The notes below the pieces were generated by a model. It saw only the letters and a list, made by a program, of their open reading frames with translations, did no database searches and was not told the origin of the DNA. 64,000 nt of DNA from Verrucosispora sp. NA02020. Its GTDB lineage: Bacteria; Actinomycetota; Actinomycetes; Mycobacteriales; Micromonosporaceae. The position numbers were made by a program, and so were the translations under genes. How positions within the stretch are numbered: the first letter of the stretch is position 1; the number at the start of each line of letters is the position of its first letter. Location of the stretch: positions 2,480,001 to 2,544,000 of the forward strand of contig NZ_CP054923.1 of assembly GCF_013364215.1 (NCBI RefSeq). The letters are read 5' to 3'. Positions 1 to 9,401 of this stretch are shown piece after piece.

Positions 1-141
1 GAGAGCACGGGTGACCGGGCGGCGCCGACGGACCGGGCCGAGACGCCGCCGTCCGGAGTCGACGGCGGCCCGTCCACGGGCACGGACGCCCACGCGGCGG
101 ATGAGGTCGGCCGCAGCGCCGACGGGAAGGGTCAACAGTGA
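1..141 (+). CDS. C-terminal end of an upstream gene (partial)
   Basis: An open frame enters from the left edge and ends in a TGA that overlaps the GTG start of the next gene by four bases (GTGA), as in many junctions of this window. Nearly all of its codons end in G or C, as expected for real coding sequence in this genome. The 46 visible residues are polar, rich in Gly, Asp, Ala and Thr, and look like a disordered tail ending in Gly-Gln-Gln. The product cannot be identified from this fragment. Confidence 0.5.
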   Translation, partial: ESTGDRAAPTDRAETPPSGVDGGPSTGTDAHAADEVGRSADGKGQQ

Positions 142-3100
142 AATCGTCGGAGCGACCGGAGGACGGCCAGGAGGAGCGGCGTCCCAAGGGCCGCCGCTGG
201 GGCCGGAGCAAACCCGAGGCCGCCCCGGAGGACCCGGGCCCCGGTGAGGACTTCGGCTGGATCGACGACCTGCGCTCGGCGAAGCAGCAGCGCGGCGAAC
301 TCGGCCCGGACGGGGTCGCCCCGCCTCCGGACGGCCCCGGCGCCCGCCCCGGCCCGCCGGCACCGCCGGTCACCGACCGTCCCGGCCAGGTACCTCCGGT
401 CCGTCCGGGGCAGCCGCCCGCCGGACGCCCGGCGTCACCGGCCGGGTCCGTTCCGCCGCCGCCTCCCGGATCCGTCCCGCCACCTCCCGGAGCAGTCCCG
501 CCGCCGCCCGGCGGCCGGGCCCCGATGCCGCCCGGACCCGGCGCACCGGATCCGTCCGCCGGTCCACCGGCTGCTCCGCCCCGCCGGCTCCCGACCGAGA
601 CACCACGCTCCCGTCCGGTCGACGGGCCGTGGCCTGGCGCACCGGCCCCCCGGCCGCCCGCCGGTCCGCCGCCTCACGCTGGTCCGCCCCCGGCTGGTCC
701 GCCTCACGCCGGTCCGCCTCACGCTGGTCCGTCTCCGGCAGGTCCGCCTCACCCTGCTTCGCCCGCTAGCGGGCCCCGGCCGGCCGCCGCCGCGCCTCCG
801 GCCTCCGGCCCCCGGCCACCCGCCGGACCTGGCGACCGGGCTCCAGGTCGGCCGCCGTTCGCTGCCGGTCCGTCGCCGACGGAACACGGCGACCGGGCCC
901 CGGGTGGACCGCCGTTCGCGGCTGTCCCGCCGCCCGGCGGGCGGCGGGAAGCCGGCCCGACGGGCGAGCCGACCGGTGGCTGGTCGTCCGTCGAGGCGGG
1001 CGGTCCGCCCGGTTGGCGTGGGCGTCCCGGACCCGCCGAGCCGCCCTCGGGTGCGCCGGGCGGTCCCACCTCCGCGATGCCGACCGGCCCGGTCCCTGGC
1101 ACGCCGACCGGCCCGGTCCCGGGTGTGCCGACCGGGCCCGAGTCCGGTGGACCGGCCGGCCCCGCCCCGCATCAGCCCGCTCCACGGCGGAACCCCTCCG
1201 GGCGGCCCAGCGGGATTCCGGCCAGCGCGCGCCGGACCGTCCCGCGCGGTCCCGCCCGGGGCACGCCGCCGGATCCGGGCGCTGGTCCGCGTACCGCTGA
1301 CCGCACCGACCCCGACGTGACCGCCGGCGGCCGGAGCGGAGGCCTCGGTGGCCCCGCCGTCGCTGGTGGGCCCTCCGCCGAGCCGGCGGGAGGCCGCCGG
1401 GGTGGACGGCGCCGCGCCGCCGAGCCCGAGGAAGAGCAACCGATCGTCCCGCTGTCCGGCAACGCGCCGGAGATCCCCGGCGTGCCGTCCGGCGACCCGT
1501 CGGCGATTCCTGTCGCCCCGCCGGAGACCCGCACCGCTACTCCGGCAGGCACCGACAGTTCGTTCCGGGGCCGCCGCGCCGCGCTGGAGGAACCGGCGAC
1601 GCCACCGGCCGCGCGCCGGACCGACGAGCAGACCGAGACACCGGTACGGGGCCGCCGCGCGGCCGACGTCCAGGAGACGCCGCCCCAGGGGCGGCGGGCC
1701 GCCGACGAATCCGGGCGCGCTCCCGCCCCGGGCGACACCGGCGAACGACCGTTCGCGGCCCGGCCGGGTGACACGGGTGGGCGTCCCTTCGCGTCGCGGT
1801 CCGGCGACACCGGTGAGCGGCCCTTCGCCTCGCGGCCCGCTGACACCGGTGAGCGTCCCTTCGTGTCCCGGCCGGCTGACACGGGTGAGCGTCCGTACGT
1901 GTCACGGCCCGGTGACACCGGTGAACGGCCGTTCGCGGCCCGGCCCGGTGACGGTCGGGCCGGGCGTCCGGAACGGCCGGCCGACTGGCTGCGGCAGGCC
2001 GGGCGGGGACACCACACCGATCCGGCACTGCCGACGGTCAAGAGACGGCCCGGTACCCCGCCCGGCGGTCCGGCCGGGCACTCGGGCGGTACCCCGTCCG
2101 GCGGTACGGCGATGCTCGGTGGTCGTCGTGACCCGGACGGCCCCTCGCGCGCGATGCCGGACGACCAGACGGAACCGGGCGGGATCCCGGGCTGGCCCGC
2201 CGCAGCCATTCCCGGAGCCGGCAACGCCGCGCCGGTACGCCCCGGTGGTGCGCGCCCCGACGGACCGTCGACCGACGGGCCACCGACCGACCGTGGTCGG
2301 CCCGACGGGTCGCCGGCCGAGCACGGCCGCCCCGACGCACCGCGCGCCGGTCGTGGTCGCCCCGACGGCACGTCGGTGGATCGTGGTCGCCCTGACCGAG
2401 CGCCGGTGGATCGTGGTCGGCCCGACGGGCCACCGGTCGGGCGGGGCCGGGCCGAACCACCCGGTGGAGCCGGACCGGCCGGGCCCGGGGCAGTCCCCGG
2501 CCGACCCGGACCCGAGGCGTCCACGGGCCGCGCCCGACCGATCGGTCACCCGGACGGCGGTCCGGGTGGGCCCCCGCGTGGCACCGCTCCGACGGACGGC
2601 ATGCCCCCCGGGCCGCCGAGGGGCAGCGCACGCCCCGACGCCGGTCCTGCGGCGCGTGGACCGCTGTCCCCGGACGCCACCGCGGCGCGTGGACCGGTGT
2701 CGCCGGACGGCGGGCCGCCGCGTGGTGCCGTACCCCCCGACGCCGGCTCTGCGCCGCGCGGACCGGTGCCTCCGGACGCTGGGCCGCCGCGTGGCGCGAC
2801 GGGCCCCGAGACGATGGCGGCAGGTCCCGGCGCGGGACCGGGCCGTCCCGGCGGCATGCCACCGGGACCCGCGCGCGGTGCCGCCCGGCCCGCTGGCCCG
2901 CCCCACCCGGAGGGGGGACCGCGCCGCCCCGACGGCGGTCCGGCACGCCCTGACGCGGGCCCCCGTCGCCCCGACGGCGGTCCGGCGCGCCCCGAGGGCG
3001 GTCCAGGTGGTGGGCCTGACAGTGGTCCGGGACGACCCGAGGGTGGCCACGGGCGTCCGGACGCCGGTCCGGTGTCCGGTGCTGCGCCCGGCCGTCCGTC

Positions 3101-4061
3101 GCCGCCCGCCGCAGGTCCCGGCGAACCGCCGGCCGCAGTGGCCCGCGCCACCGCGTCGGCCCCCCGCCCCGACGACCGGCCGGCCGGTCGGGCCACGCCG
3201 CCACAACGGGACCCGGCCCGCGAGCCGTCCGGTGCCGCACCGGTGCCCCCGCCGCCGCGTTCCGGGGAGGCGCCTGCGGTGGCCCGGGCCGCCGCCGTGG
3301 TGCCCTCCGCCGACCCGACCGGGCCCCGGCCCGCACCGGATCCGGCGCTACGGCGACCCACCGACCCGGACGACGGGGACGGCGACCGGCCCGACGAGGA
3401 GGCACTGGAGGCCGACCCGGAGACGCGCCGTCAGGCCGGTGCCGGCCAGCGTCGCCGTACGCTGCTGCTGGCCCTGGTCGCCGTGCTCCTGCTCGGTGGT
3501 GTACCGGCCTTCTTCGGCGTGCAGGCGATGAACCGGGACCCGGTCTTCGTCTCGCTCGACGAGCTGGAGGTGCCGGAGTGGGCCGCGGCGCAGCCGGAGG
3601 ACTTCACCAGCGGCAGTCGCTGGTGCCTGCTCGACTGTCGGCTGCGTGAGCGGACCGCCACCTCCGAGCGGTCGCCGGAGGAGACGGCCCAGGTGTACGA
3701 GGACGCGCTGAGCCGCGACGGCTGGCAGCCCTGGCAGCCCGCGTACTGCCCGGGGCAGGAGGAGAAGGGCAGCTACACCTGCTGGCGGCGCGACGAGTTG
3801 ACGCTGGACCTGTGGGTCCGGGAGCCGACCTGCGTACCGCCGCCGGTGGACGGTGAGCCGGCGGTCGTGCCGTCGCCCGACCCGTCGACCGCAGCCGAGG
3901 AGTGCTCCGGTTCGTTGGTCTCGGTGAAGGTCCGCAATGCGATCGACGACGAGCGGACCAGGCCACAGCCGGACACCGATCCGTCACTGACCGGTGAGGA
4001 TCCCTACCCGACGCTGACCGACGATCCGCTGGGCGAGTTGACGCCGTCACCACCGTCCTGA
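138..4061 (+). CDS. Giant Pro/Gly/Arg-rich protein with one C-terminal membrane segment
   Basis: The 1307-residue protein begins with a charged stretch containing DFGWIDDLRSAKQQRGELG, followed by about 1050 residues of low-complexity Pro/Gly/Arg/Ala sequence. Within this are tandem 12-residue repeats of the type DTGERPFASRPA (about residues 530-610) and GRPDG-type repeats (about 700-790). One hydrophobic helix (about 1108-1130, LLLALVAVLLLGGVPAFFGV) follows basic residues. The last 175 residues form a compact Cys- and Trp-containing domain that should lie outside the cell, with the repeat region in the cytoplasm. The GTG start overlaps the previous stop. Function is unknown; a scaffold or envelope-linked role is only a guess. 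Expression of the frame is supported by its length and GC3. Confidence 0.8.
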   Translation: MKSSERPEDGQEERRPKGRRWGRSKPEAAPEDPGPGEDFGWIDDLRSAKQQRGELGPDGVAPPPDGPGARPGPPAPPVTDRPGQVPPVRPGQPPAGRPASPAGSVPPPPPGSVPPPPGAVPPPPGGRAPMPPGPGAPDPSAGPPAAPPRRLPTETPRSRPVDGPWPGAPAPRPPAGPPPHAGPPPAGPPHAGPPHAGPSPAGPPHPASPASGPRPAAAAPPASGPRPPAGPGDRAPGRPPFAAGPSPTEHGDRAPGGPPFAAVPPPGGRREAGPTGEPTGGWSSVEAGGPPGWRGRPGPAEPPSGAPGGPTSAMPTGPVPGTPTGPVPGVPTGPESGGPAGPAPHQPAPRRNPSGRPSGIPASARRTVPRGPARGTPPDPGAGPRTADRTDPDVTAGGRSGGLGGPAVAGGPSAEPAGGRRGGRRRAAEPEEEQPIVPLSGNAPEIPGVPSGDPSAIPVAPPETRTATPAGTDSSFRGRRAALEEPATPPAARRTDEQTETPVRGRRAADVQETPPQGRRAADESGRAPAPGDTGERPFAARPGDTGGRPFASRSGDTGERPFASRPADTGERPFVSRPADTGERPYVSRPGDTGERPFAARPGDGRAGRPERPADWLRQAGRGHHTDPALPTVKRRPGTPPGGPAGHSGGTPSGGTAMLGGRRDPDGPSRAMPDDQTEPGGIPGWPAAAIPGAGNAAPVRPGGARPDGPSTDGPPTDRGRPDGSPAEHGRPDAPRAGRGRPDGTSVDRGRPDRAPVDRGRPDGPPVGRGRAEPPGGAGPAGPGAVPGRPGPEASTGRARPIGHPDGGPGGPPRGTAPTDGMPPGPPRGSARPDAGPAARGPLSPDATAARGPVSPDGGPPRGAVPPDAGSAPRGPVPPDAGPPRGATGPETMAAGPGAGPGRPGGMPPGPARGAARPAGPPHPEGGPRRPDGGPARPDAGPRRPDGGPARPEGGPGGGPDSGPGRPEGGHGRPDAGPVSGAAPGRPSPPAAGPGEPPAAVARATASAPRPDDRPAGRATPPQRDPAREPSGAAPVPPPPRSGEAPAVARAAAVVPSADPTGPRPAPDPALRRPTDPDDGDGDRPDEEALEADPETRRQAGAGQRRRTLLLALVAVLLLGGVPAFFGVQAMNRDPVFVSLDELEVPEWAAAQPEDFTSGSRWCLLDCRLRERTATSERSPEETAQVYEDALSRDGWQPWQPAYCPGQEEKGSYTCWRRDELTLDLWVREPTCVPPPVDGEPAVVPSPDPSTAAEECSGSLVSVKVRNAIDDERTRPQPDTDPSLTGEDPYPTLTDDPLGELTPSPPS

Positions 4062-4082
4062 GCCGATTGTCATCACGGACGG

Positions 4083-4133
4083 TAGGGTCTGCATCTGGCG
4101 GCCCGCCCGCTGCCAGCAGGCGCGAGGCGGGCC
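4083..4133 (+). promoter_or_regulatory. Possible -10 box and hairpin ahead of the DUF948-DUF6167-alaS operon
   Basis: TAGGGT at 4083-4088 fits the actinobacterial TANNNT -10 pattern. It is followed by an 8-bp hairpin, GGCCCGCC (4100-4107) with GGCGGGCC (4126-4133). The hairpin could end transcription of the upstream gene or sit in the leader of the alaS operon; the sequence does not decide. No T-box features were recognised. Confidence 0.35.
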
Positions 4134-4210
4134 ACCGATGACGGCGTGGGCGAGAAGGTCGTACGTCTCGTGGGCCGTGGTGTCCCGGGACCGTGTTGAG
4201 GAGGACAGGC

Positions 4211-4672
4211 GTGGGCTTTTTGGAGGTCGCGGCGTTGATCGCGGCTATCGCGTTCGCGATGCTGGTGCTGATCCTGACGCTGCCCATCCTGCGGCTGCGG
4301 CACACCGTGGACGCGACCACCCAGATGATCAACGACCTCAACGACCGGACCGGGCCGTTGCTCGGTGACGTGAACACCACCGTGCGGAACGTCAACGTCA
4401 CCCTCGAACAGGTGCAGACGTCGCTCGACGGGGTGAACCTCCAGCTCGCCAAGGTCGACACCATGACCAGTCACGCGCAGAACATCAGCGCCAACGTCGC
4501 CAACCTGGTCACCGTCGTCTCGGCCGCCGCCGCCAACCCGCTGGTCAAGGTGGCCGCCTTCGGCTACGGCGTGCGCAAGGCCGCCTCGGCCCGGCGCAGC
4601 GCCGAGACCGAGCGCGAGGTCCGCGACACCATCAAGTCCCAGCGGCGCGCCGCCCGGCGCGGCAACCGCTGA
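4211..4672 (+). CDS. DUF948 family membrane protein
   Basis: The protein of 153 residues has an N-terminal transmembrane helix (VAALIAAIAFAMLVLILTLP), then a long amphipathic helical segment with heptad-like spacing (TQMINDLNDRT, VNVTLEQVQTSLDGVN), then a basic tail ending RRAARRGNR. This is the DUF948 architecture, which resembles methyl-accepting proteins but has no signalling tip. GTG 4211 was chosen because AGGAGG lies at 4199-4204, six bases upstream; an in-frame start at 4193 overlaps that site. It sits directly before a DUF6167-type gene and alaS, the usual actinobacterial arrangement. The biochemical role is not established. Confidence 0.85.
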   Translation: MGFLEVAALIAAIAFAMLVLILTLPILRLRHTVDATTQMINDLNDRTGPLLGDVNTTVRNVNVTLEQVQTSLDGVNLQLAKVDTMTSHAQNISANVANLVTVVSAAAANPLVKVAAFGYGVRKAASARRSAETEREVRDTIKSQRRAARRGNR

Positions 4673-4692
4673 CCGACGGCGGAGGTACGAGC

Positions 4693-4998
4693 ATGAAGCG
4701 GCTGTTCTGGCTGGGCATCGGTCTGGCCGTCGGCGTGGTGGTGGTGCGCCAGGCGACCCGTGCCGCGCACGCCTACACCCCGGCGGGGATCGCCGACAAC
4801 CTGTCACAATCCGCTGGCGGTCTCGTCGAGGAACTGCGTAGCTTCGTGGCGGACGTACGCGCCGGGATGGCCGAGCGGGAGCACGAGATCCACGAGGCGT
4901 TCGCCCAGGGCGAGGCGTTCGACGACCAGTTCGCCGACGTGCGCGACGAGCCGCGCATCGGTGACAGAGACATCTTTCCGGAGGAACCCCAGCGATGA
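4693..4998 (+). CDS. DUF6167-type small membrane protein
   Basis: The protein of 101 residues opens with [20 protein letters not shown], a single N-terminal membrane helix. A helical and acidic soluble part follows ([14 protein letters not shown]). GGAGG lies upstream at the right distance. The gene ends in an ATGA overlap with alaS, so the two are probably translationally coupled. Proteins of this kind precede alaS in many actinobacteria; no enzyme motif is visible. The family name is given from context and general appearance. Confidence 0.8.
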   Translation: MKRLFWLGIGLAVGVVVVRQATRAAHAYTPAGIADNLSQSAGGLVEELRSFVADVRAGMAEREHEIHEAFAQGEAFDDQFADVRDEPRIGDRDIFPEEPQR

Positions 4999-7673
4999 AG
5001 ACGGCGGAGATCAAGCGGCGGTATCTCGCCCACTTCGAGGCGAACGGCCACGCCGTGGTGCCGTCCGCTCCGCTGCCCGCCATCAACGACCCGAACCTGC
5101 TGTTCGTCAACGCCGGCATGGTGCAGTTCGTCCCGTACTTCCTCGGGCAGCAGACGCCGTCGTTCTCCCGGGCGGTGAGCGTGCAGAAGTGCATCCGCAC
5201 GCCGGACATCGACGAGGTCGGCAAGACCAGCCGGCACGGCACGTTCTTCCAGATGAACGGCAACTTCTCTTTCGGCGACTACTTCAAGGACGGCGCGATC
5301 CCGTTCGCCTGGGACCTGGCCACGAAGCCGGTCGAGGCGGGCGGCTTCGGGCTGGACCCGGAGCGGGTCTGGGCGACGGTCTACCTGGACGACGACGAGG
5401 CGTACGACATCTGGCGGCGCGTCGGGGTGCCGGTCGAGCGGATCGTGCGCCGGGGCAAGAAGGACAACTTCTGGTCGATGGGCATTCCCGGCCCGGCCGG
5501 CCCCTGCTCCGAGCTGTACTACGACCGTGGGCCGGAGTACGGCGCCGAGGGCGGCCCCGAGGTCGACGAGGACCGGTACCTGGAGTTCTGGAACCTCGTC
5601 TTCATGCAGTACGAGATCGCGGACGTGCTCGACAAGGAGCAGTTCCGGATCGTCGGTGAGCTGCCGAAGAAGAACATCGACACCGGCATGGGCCTGGAGC
5701 GGATGGCCTCCATCCTGCAGGGCGTCGACAACCTGTACGAGATCGACGAGGTCCGGCCGATCCTGGACCGGGCCGCCGAGCTGACCGGCAAGCGGTACGG
5801 GACGCACTCCGGGCACGCGGCGAACCAGTCGCACCCCGACGACGTCCGGCTGCGGGTGGTCGCCGACCACGTGCGCACCGCGTTGATGCTGATCGGTGAC
5901 GGGGTGACCCCGTCCAACGAGGGCCGTGGCTACGTGCTGCGGCGGATCATGCGCCGGGCGATCCGCGCGGTGCGACTGCTGGGCTGGCAGGAGCGGGCGC
6001 TGCCCGAGCTGCTGCCGGTGGCCCGGGACTGCATGGCCCCGTCGTACCCGGAGCTGGCCGCCGACTTCGACCGGATCTCCGCGTACGCGTACGCGGAGGA
6101 GGACGCGTTCCTGGCGACCCTGCGGGCGGGCACCACGATCCTGGACACCGCGATCAGCGAGACGAAGTCGGCGGGTAGGCCGGCGCTCTCCGGGGACAAG
6201 GCGTTCCAGCTGCACGACACGTACGGCTTCCCGATCGACCTCACCCTGGAGATCGCGGCCGAGCAGGGCCTCCACGTCGACCAGGAGGGCTTTCGGCGGC
6301 TGATGGCCGACCAGCGGTCCCGCGCCAAGGCCGACGCGCAGGCCCGCAAGACCGGGCACACCGACCTGTCGGCGTACCGGTCGGTGCTCGACGCCGGTGG
6401 TCCGGTGACCTTCACCGGTTACACCGAGGTCTCCCGCGAGTCGACGGTGCGGGCGGTGCTCGGCACCGACGGGCCGCGTGCGGCGGCGGTCGAGGGTGAC
6501 CTGGTCGAGCTGGTCCTGGACACCACGCCGTTCTACGCCGAGGGCGGCGGGCAGCAGCCCGACGTTGGCATGATCACCGTGGGCGGCGGGCAGGTCGAGG
6601 TCCTCGACGTGCAGCAGCCGGTGCCGGGGCTGATCGTGCACCGGGCCCGGGTGCTCCGGGGCGAGGTGCGGGCCGGCGAGACCGGGTACGCCGAGATCGA
6701 CTCCAGCCGTCGACGGGCCATCTCCCGGTCGCACACCGCGACCCACCTGGTGCACCAGACCATGCGCAACTTCCTCGGCGAGTCCGCCACCCAGGCCGGT
6801 TCGCTGAACGCCCCGGGTCGGCTGCGGTTCGACTTCAACACCGCGACCGGGGTGGCGCCGAGCGTGCTGCGGGACGTGGAGCAGCAGGTCAACGAGGTGC
6901 TCCTGGCGGACCTGGAGGTGCACGCCTTCGTCACCTCGTTGGAGGAGGCGCGCCGGATCGGCGCCATGGCGCTCTTCGGCGAGAAGTACGGCGACCAGGT
7001 CCGGGTGGTCGAGGTCGGTGACTACGCCCGCGAGCTGTGCGGTGGCACCCACGTGGCCCGCTCCGGCCAGCTCGGTCTGGTCAAGATCCTCTCGGAGTCG
7101 TCCATCGGTTCCGGCGTCCGTCGGGTCGAGGCGCTGGTCGGCATGGACGCGTTCAACTTCCTGGCCCGCGAGCACCTGCTGGTGGCCCGGCTCGCCGAGC
7201 TGTACCGGGTCCCCTCCGACCAGGTGGCGGACCGGGTCGAGCAGACCGTCACCCAGTTGCGCGACGCGGAGAAGGAACTGGAGAAGCTGCGCGCCCAGCT
7301 CGTACTCGGCGGTGCGGCGGCCTTCGCCGCGCAGGCCCGGGACGTGCGCGGGGTGGCCTACGTCGGCATCGAGGCGCCCGAGGGGGCGGCCGGCAACGAC
7401 GTCCGCACGTTGGCCCAGGAGATCCGGGGCCGGATCGACGCGGCCCGGCCGGGCGTGGTCGCGGTGGCGGCCCGCGCGAACGGCAAGGCGTCCCTGGTGG
7501 TGGCGGTGAACTCGGCCGCCCGCAGCCGTGGTGTCGCCGCGAACGATCTGGTCAAGGCGGCGTTCTCCGGGCGCGGCGGTGGTAGCCCGGACCTGGCCCA
7601 GGGGGGCGGCCTGCCCGAGTCGGAGGTCCCGAACCTCCTGCTCGCAGTGGAGAAGACGGTCGCCGAGGCGTGA
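4995..7673 (+). CDS. alaS: Alanine-tRNA ligase
   Basis: AlaRS attaches alanine to tRNA(Ala) in the cytoplasm and edits mischarged Ser and Gly. The 892-residue length is normal for the family. The class II catalytic core is at the N-terminus ([15 protein letters not shown], then GMGLERM). The editing domain carries its zinc-binding motifs HTATHLVHQ near residue 578 and CGGTH near 681. A coiled stretch ([14 protein letters not shown]) and the Gly-rich C-Ala domain ([14 protein letters not shown]) finish the protein. ATG 4995 overlaps the previous stop. A strong hairpin follows 16 bases after the stop. Confidence 0.97.
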   Translation: MKTAEIKRRYLAHFEANGHAVVPSAPLPAINDPNLLFVNAGMVQFVPYFLGQQTPSFSRAVSVQKCIRTPDIDEVGKTSRHGTFFQMNGNFSFGDYFKDGAIPFAWDLATKPVEAGGFGLDPERVWATVYLDDDEAYDIWRRVGVPVERIVRRGKKDNFWSMGIPGPAGPCSELYYDRGPEYGAEGGPEVDEDRYLEFWNLVFMQYEIADVLDKEQFRIVGELPKKNIDTGMGLERMASILQGVDNLYEIDEVRPILDRAAELTGKRYGTHSGHAANQSHPDDVRLRVVADHVRTALMLIGDGVTPSNEGRGYVLRRIMRRAIRAVRLLGWQERALPELLPVARDCMAPSYPELAADFDRISAYAYAEEDAFLATLRAGTTILDTAISETKSAGRPALSGDKAFQLHDTYGFPIDLTLEIAAEQGLHVDQEGFRRLMADQRSRAKADAQARKTGHTDLSAYRSVLDAGGPVTFTGYTEVSRESTVRAVLGTDGPRAAAVEGDLVELVLDTTPFYAEGGGQQPDVGMITVGGGQVEVLDVQQPVPGLIVHRARVLRGEVRAGETGYAEIDSSRRRAISRSHTATHLVHQTMRNFLGESATQAGSLNAPGRLRFDFNTATGVAPSVLRDVEQQVNEVLLADLEVHAFVTSLEEARRIGAMALFGEKYGDQVRVVEVGDYARELCGGTHVARSGQLGLVKILSESSIGSGVRRVEALVGMDAFNFLAREHLLVARLAELYRVPSDQVADRVEQTVTQLRDAEKELEKLRAQLVLGGAAAFAAQARDVRGVAYVGIEAPEGAAGNDVRTLAQEIRGRIDAARPGVVAVAARANGKASLVVAVNSAARSRGVAANDLVKAAFSGRGGGSPDLAQGGGLPESEVPNLLLAVEKTVAEA

Positions 7674-7688
7674 TTCCTCAGTACCTGA

Positions 7689-7721
7689 CGGCAGGGCGGA
7701 CCGACCCGGTCCGCCCTGCCG
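7689..7721 (+). terminator. Strong hairpin terminator after alaS
   Basis: A perfect 14-bp stem (7689-7702 with 7708-7721) and a 5-base loop lie between alaS and ruvX. No T-tract follows, which is common for actinobacterial terminators. Confidence 0.75.
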
Positions 7722-7746
7722 CCTATTCCGGGCGAGGTGACGAAGC

Positions 7747-8208
7747 GTGACCGGGTTGTCCCGCGGTGTGCGGTTGGGCGTGGACGTCGGACAGGTCCGG
7801 ATCGGGGTCTCCCGGTCGGATCCGCACGGGGTTCTCGCCACCCCTCTGGTCACCCTCTCGCGGGATCAGAACCCCAGGTCAGACGCGGTACCGACGGACC
7901 TCGTCCAGGTGGCCGCACTGGTCGCCGAACATGAGGCGGTCGAGGTGGTGGTGGGCCTACCGGTCAACCTGGCGGGTAAACACGGCCCCGCAGCGGAGCA
8001 CGTGAAGGCGTACTCTCGACAACTGGCCGATGTGATAGCGCCTGTTCCGGTGACGCTGACTGACGAGAGGATGTCCACGGTCGTGGCCAGTCGTAGGCTT
8101 GCCGAGCGCGGTGTCCGGGGGAAGAAACAACGGGCGGTGGTCGACCAGGCCGCCGCGGTGGAGATTCTGCAGAGCTGGCTGGACGCGCAGCGGAGGCGGA
8201 CCGAATGA
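7747..8208 (+). CDS. ruvX: Putative pre-16S rRNA nuclease / Holliday junction resolvase-like, YqgF family
   Basis: The 153-residue protein has the RNase H-like YqgF fold. Near the N-terminus is RLGVDVGQVRIGVSRSDP, with the first metal-binding Asp. VVVGLPVNLAGKHGPAAEHV lies mid-protein, followed by LTDERMSTVVA and a C-terminal VDQAAAVEILQSWL with the final acidic pair. Family members mature the 5' end of 16S rRNA in E. coli; a Holliday-junction role was proposed earlier. The GTG start is followed by an ATGA overlap with mltG, the conserved order in actinobacteria. Confidence 0.93.
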   Translation: MTGLSRGVRLGVDVGQVRIGVSRSDPHGVLATPLVTLSRDQNPRSDAVPTDLVQVAALVAEHEAVEVVVGLPVNLAGKHGPAAEHVKAYSRQLADVIAPVPVTLTDERMSTVVASRRLAERGVRGKKQRAVVDQAAAVEILQSWLDAQRRRTE

Positions 8209-9401
8209 TGGACGATCTGGACCTCGGGTTCGACGAGCAGGACCGGGGGGACAAGGGCAAGCACCGGCGTGGCCGCAAGCGCGGCGGCCGGTCCGGTGGC
8301 GGCAAGGGCAAGACAGTGCTCGCCCTGCTGCTGGCGCTGGTGCTGCTCGGCGGCATCGGCGGCGGCGCCTTCTACGGCTTCGACCGGATCCAGAGCTACT
8401 TCGTCACACCGGACTTCGACGGCGACGGCACCGAGGACGTGACGATCCAGATCCCGCAGGGCGCGTTCCTCGCCGACATGGCCGTGGTGCTCCGCGACGC
8501 CGGCGTGATCAAGAGCACCAAGGCGTTCACCGAGGCGGCGCAGGAGAACTCCCGCAGCCGCAACATCCAGCCCGGCACGTACAAGCTGCGCAAGGAGATG
8601 AGCGGCGCGAACGCCCTGGCCGCTATGCTCGACCCGCAGAACCGGATCGTCAACGGGCTCACCATCCCCGAGGGGCGCACCGCAAAGAGCATCTTCAAGC
8701 TGCTCAGCGAGCAGACCGACATCCCGGTCAAGGAGTTCGAGGCCGCCGCGAAGGACCCGGAGAAGCTGGGCGTACCGGACTGGTGGTTCAAGCGGGAGGA
8801 CGGCAAGAAGTCCGCCAAGTCCATCGAGGGCTTCCTCTTCCCGGACACCTACGAGATCCCGCCGAACGCCACCGCCGAGGCGATCCTGGGGCAGATGGTC
8901 GACCACTTCCTCTCCGTCACCGGGCAGATGAACTTCGCCGACCGGGTGCAGAAGGAACGCGGCGGGATCAGCCCGTACGAGGCGTTGATCGTGGCGTCGC
9001 TGGCCCAGGCCGAGGCCGGCACCAAGAAGGACCTCGGTCGGGTCGCCCGGGTCGCCTACAACCGGGTCTACTCGGGCACGTTCGACTGCAGCTGCCTGGA
9101 GATGGACGTCACGGTCAACTACTACTTCGAGTCGATCGGGCAGGAGGGCAAGACCTCCGGCCAGATGACGCGGAGCGACCTCGACAACCCGAAGAACCCG
9201 TACAACCGCAAGCTCCCGGGCATGGTCCCGACGCCGATCAACAACCCGGGCAAGGAAGCGCTGGAAGGCGCGATGGACCCGCCCCCCGGCGACTGGCTCT
9301 TCTTCGTGGCGATCGACAAGGAAGGCAACTCCGCCTTCACCAAGGACTACAGCCAGCACGAGCGCAACATCGAGAAGGCCAAGGAGAACGGCGTCCTGTG
9401 A
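8205..9401 (+). CDS. mltG: Endolytic murein transglycosylase MltG
   Basis: This is a membrane-anchored lytic transglycosylase that cuts nascent peptidoglycan strands. It has a basic cytoplasmic N-terminus (KHRRGRKRGGRSGGGKGK), one transmembrane helix (about residues 38-60), a LysM-like segment (SRNIQPGTYKLRKEM) and the YceG catalytic domain. The likely catalytic glutamate is Glu270 in SLAQAEAGTKK, matching the conserved Glu of E. coli MltG; ARVAYNRV follows as in the family. Length is 398 residues. Either ATG at 8205 or the adjacent ATG at 8208 could be the start. The stop overlaps the GTG of aroE. Confidence 0.94.
   Translation: MMDDLDLGFDEQDRGDKGKHRRGRKRGGRSGGGKGKTVLALLLALVLLGGIGGGAFYGFDRIQSYFVTPDFDGDGTEDVTIQIPQGAFLADMAVVLRDAGVIKSTKAFTEAAQENSRSRNIQPGTYKLRKEMSGANALAAMLDPQNRIVNGLTIPEGRTAKSIFKLLSEQTDIPVKEFEAAAKDPEKLGVPDWWFKREDGKKSAKSIEGFLFPDTYEIPPNATAEAILGQMVDHFLSVTGQMNFADRVQKERGGISPYEALIVASLAQAEAGTKKDLGRVARVAYNRVYSGTFDCSCLEMDVTVNYYFESIGQEGKTSGQMTRSDLDNPKNPYNRKLPGMVPTPINNPGKEALEGAMDPPPGDWLFFVAIDKEGNSAFTKDYSQHERNIEKAKENGVL

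Noticed and set aside
138..4061. Several long alternative frames on both strands in the Pro-rich gene
   Set aside because: GC-rich repeats leave all six frames open. Only the first frame has a membrane segment, a folded C-terminal domain and proper GC3.
4062..4210. T-box or other aminoacyl-tRNA riboswitch before the alaS operon
   Set aside because: No T-box sequence or specifier-loop pattern is visible, and two genes lie between this leader and alaS. Only a plain hairpin was kept.
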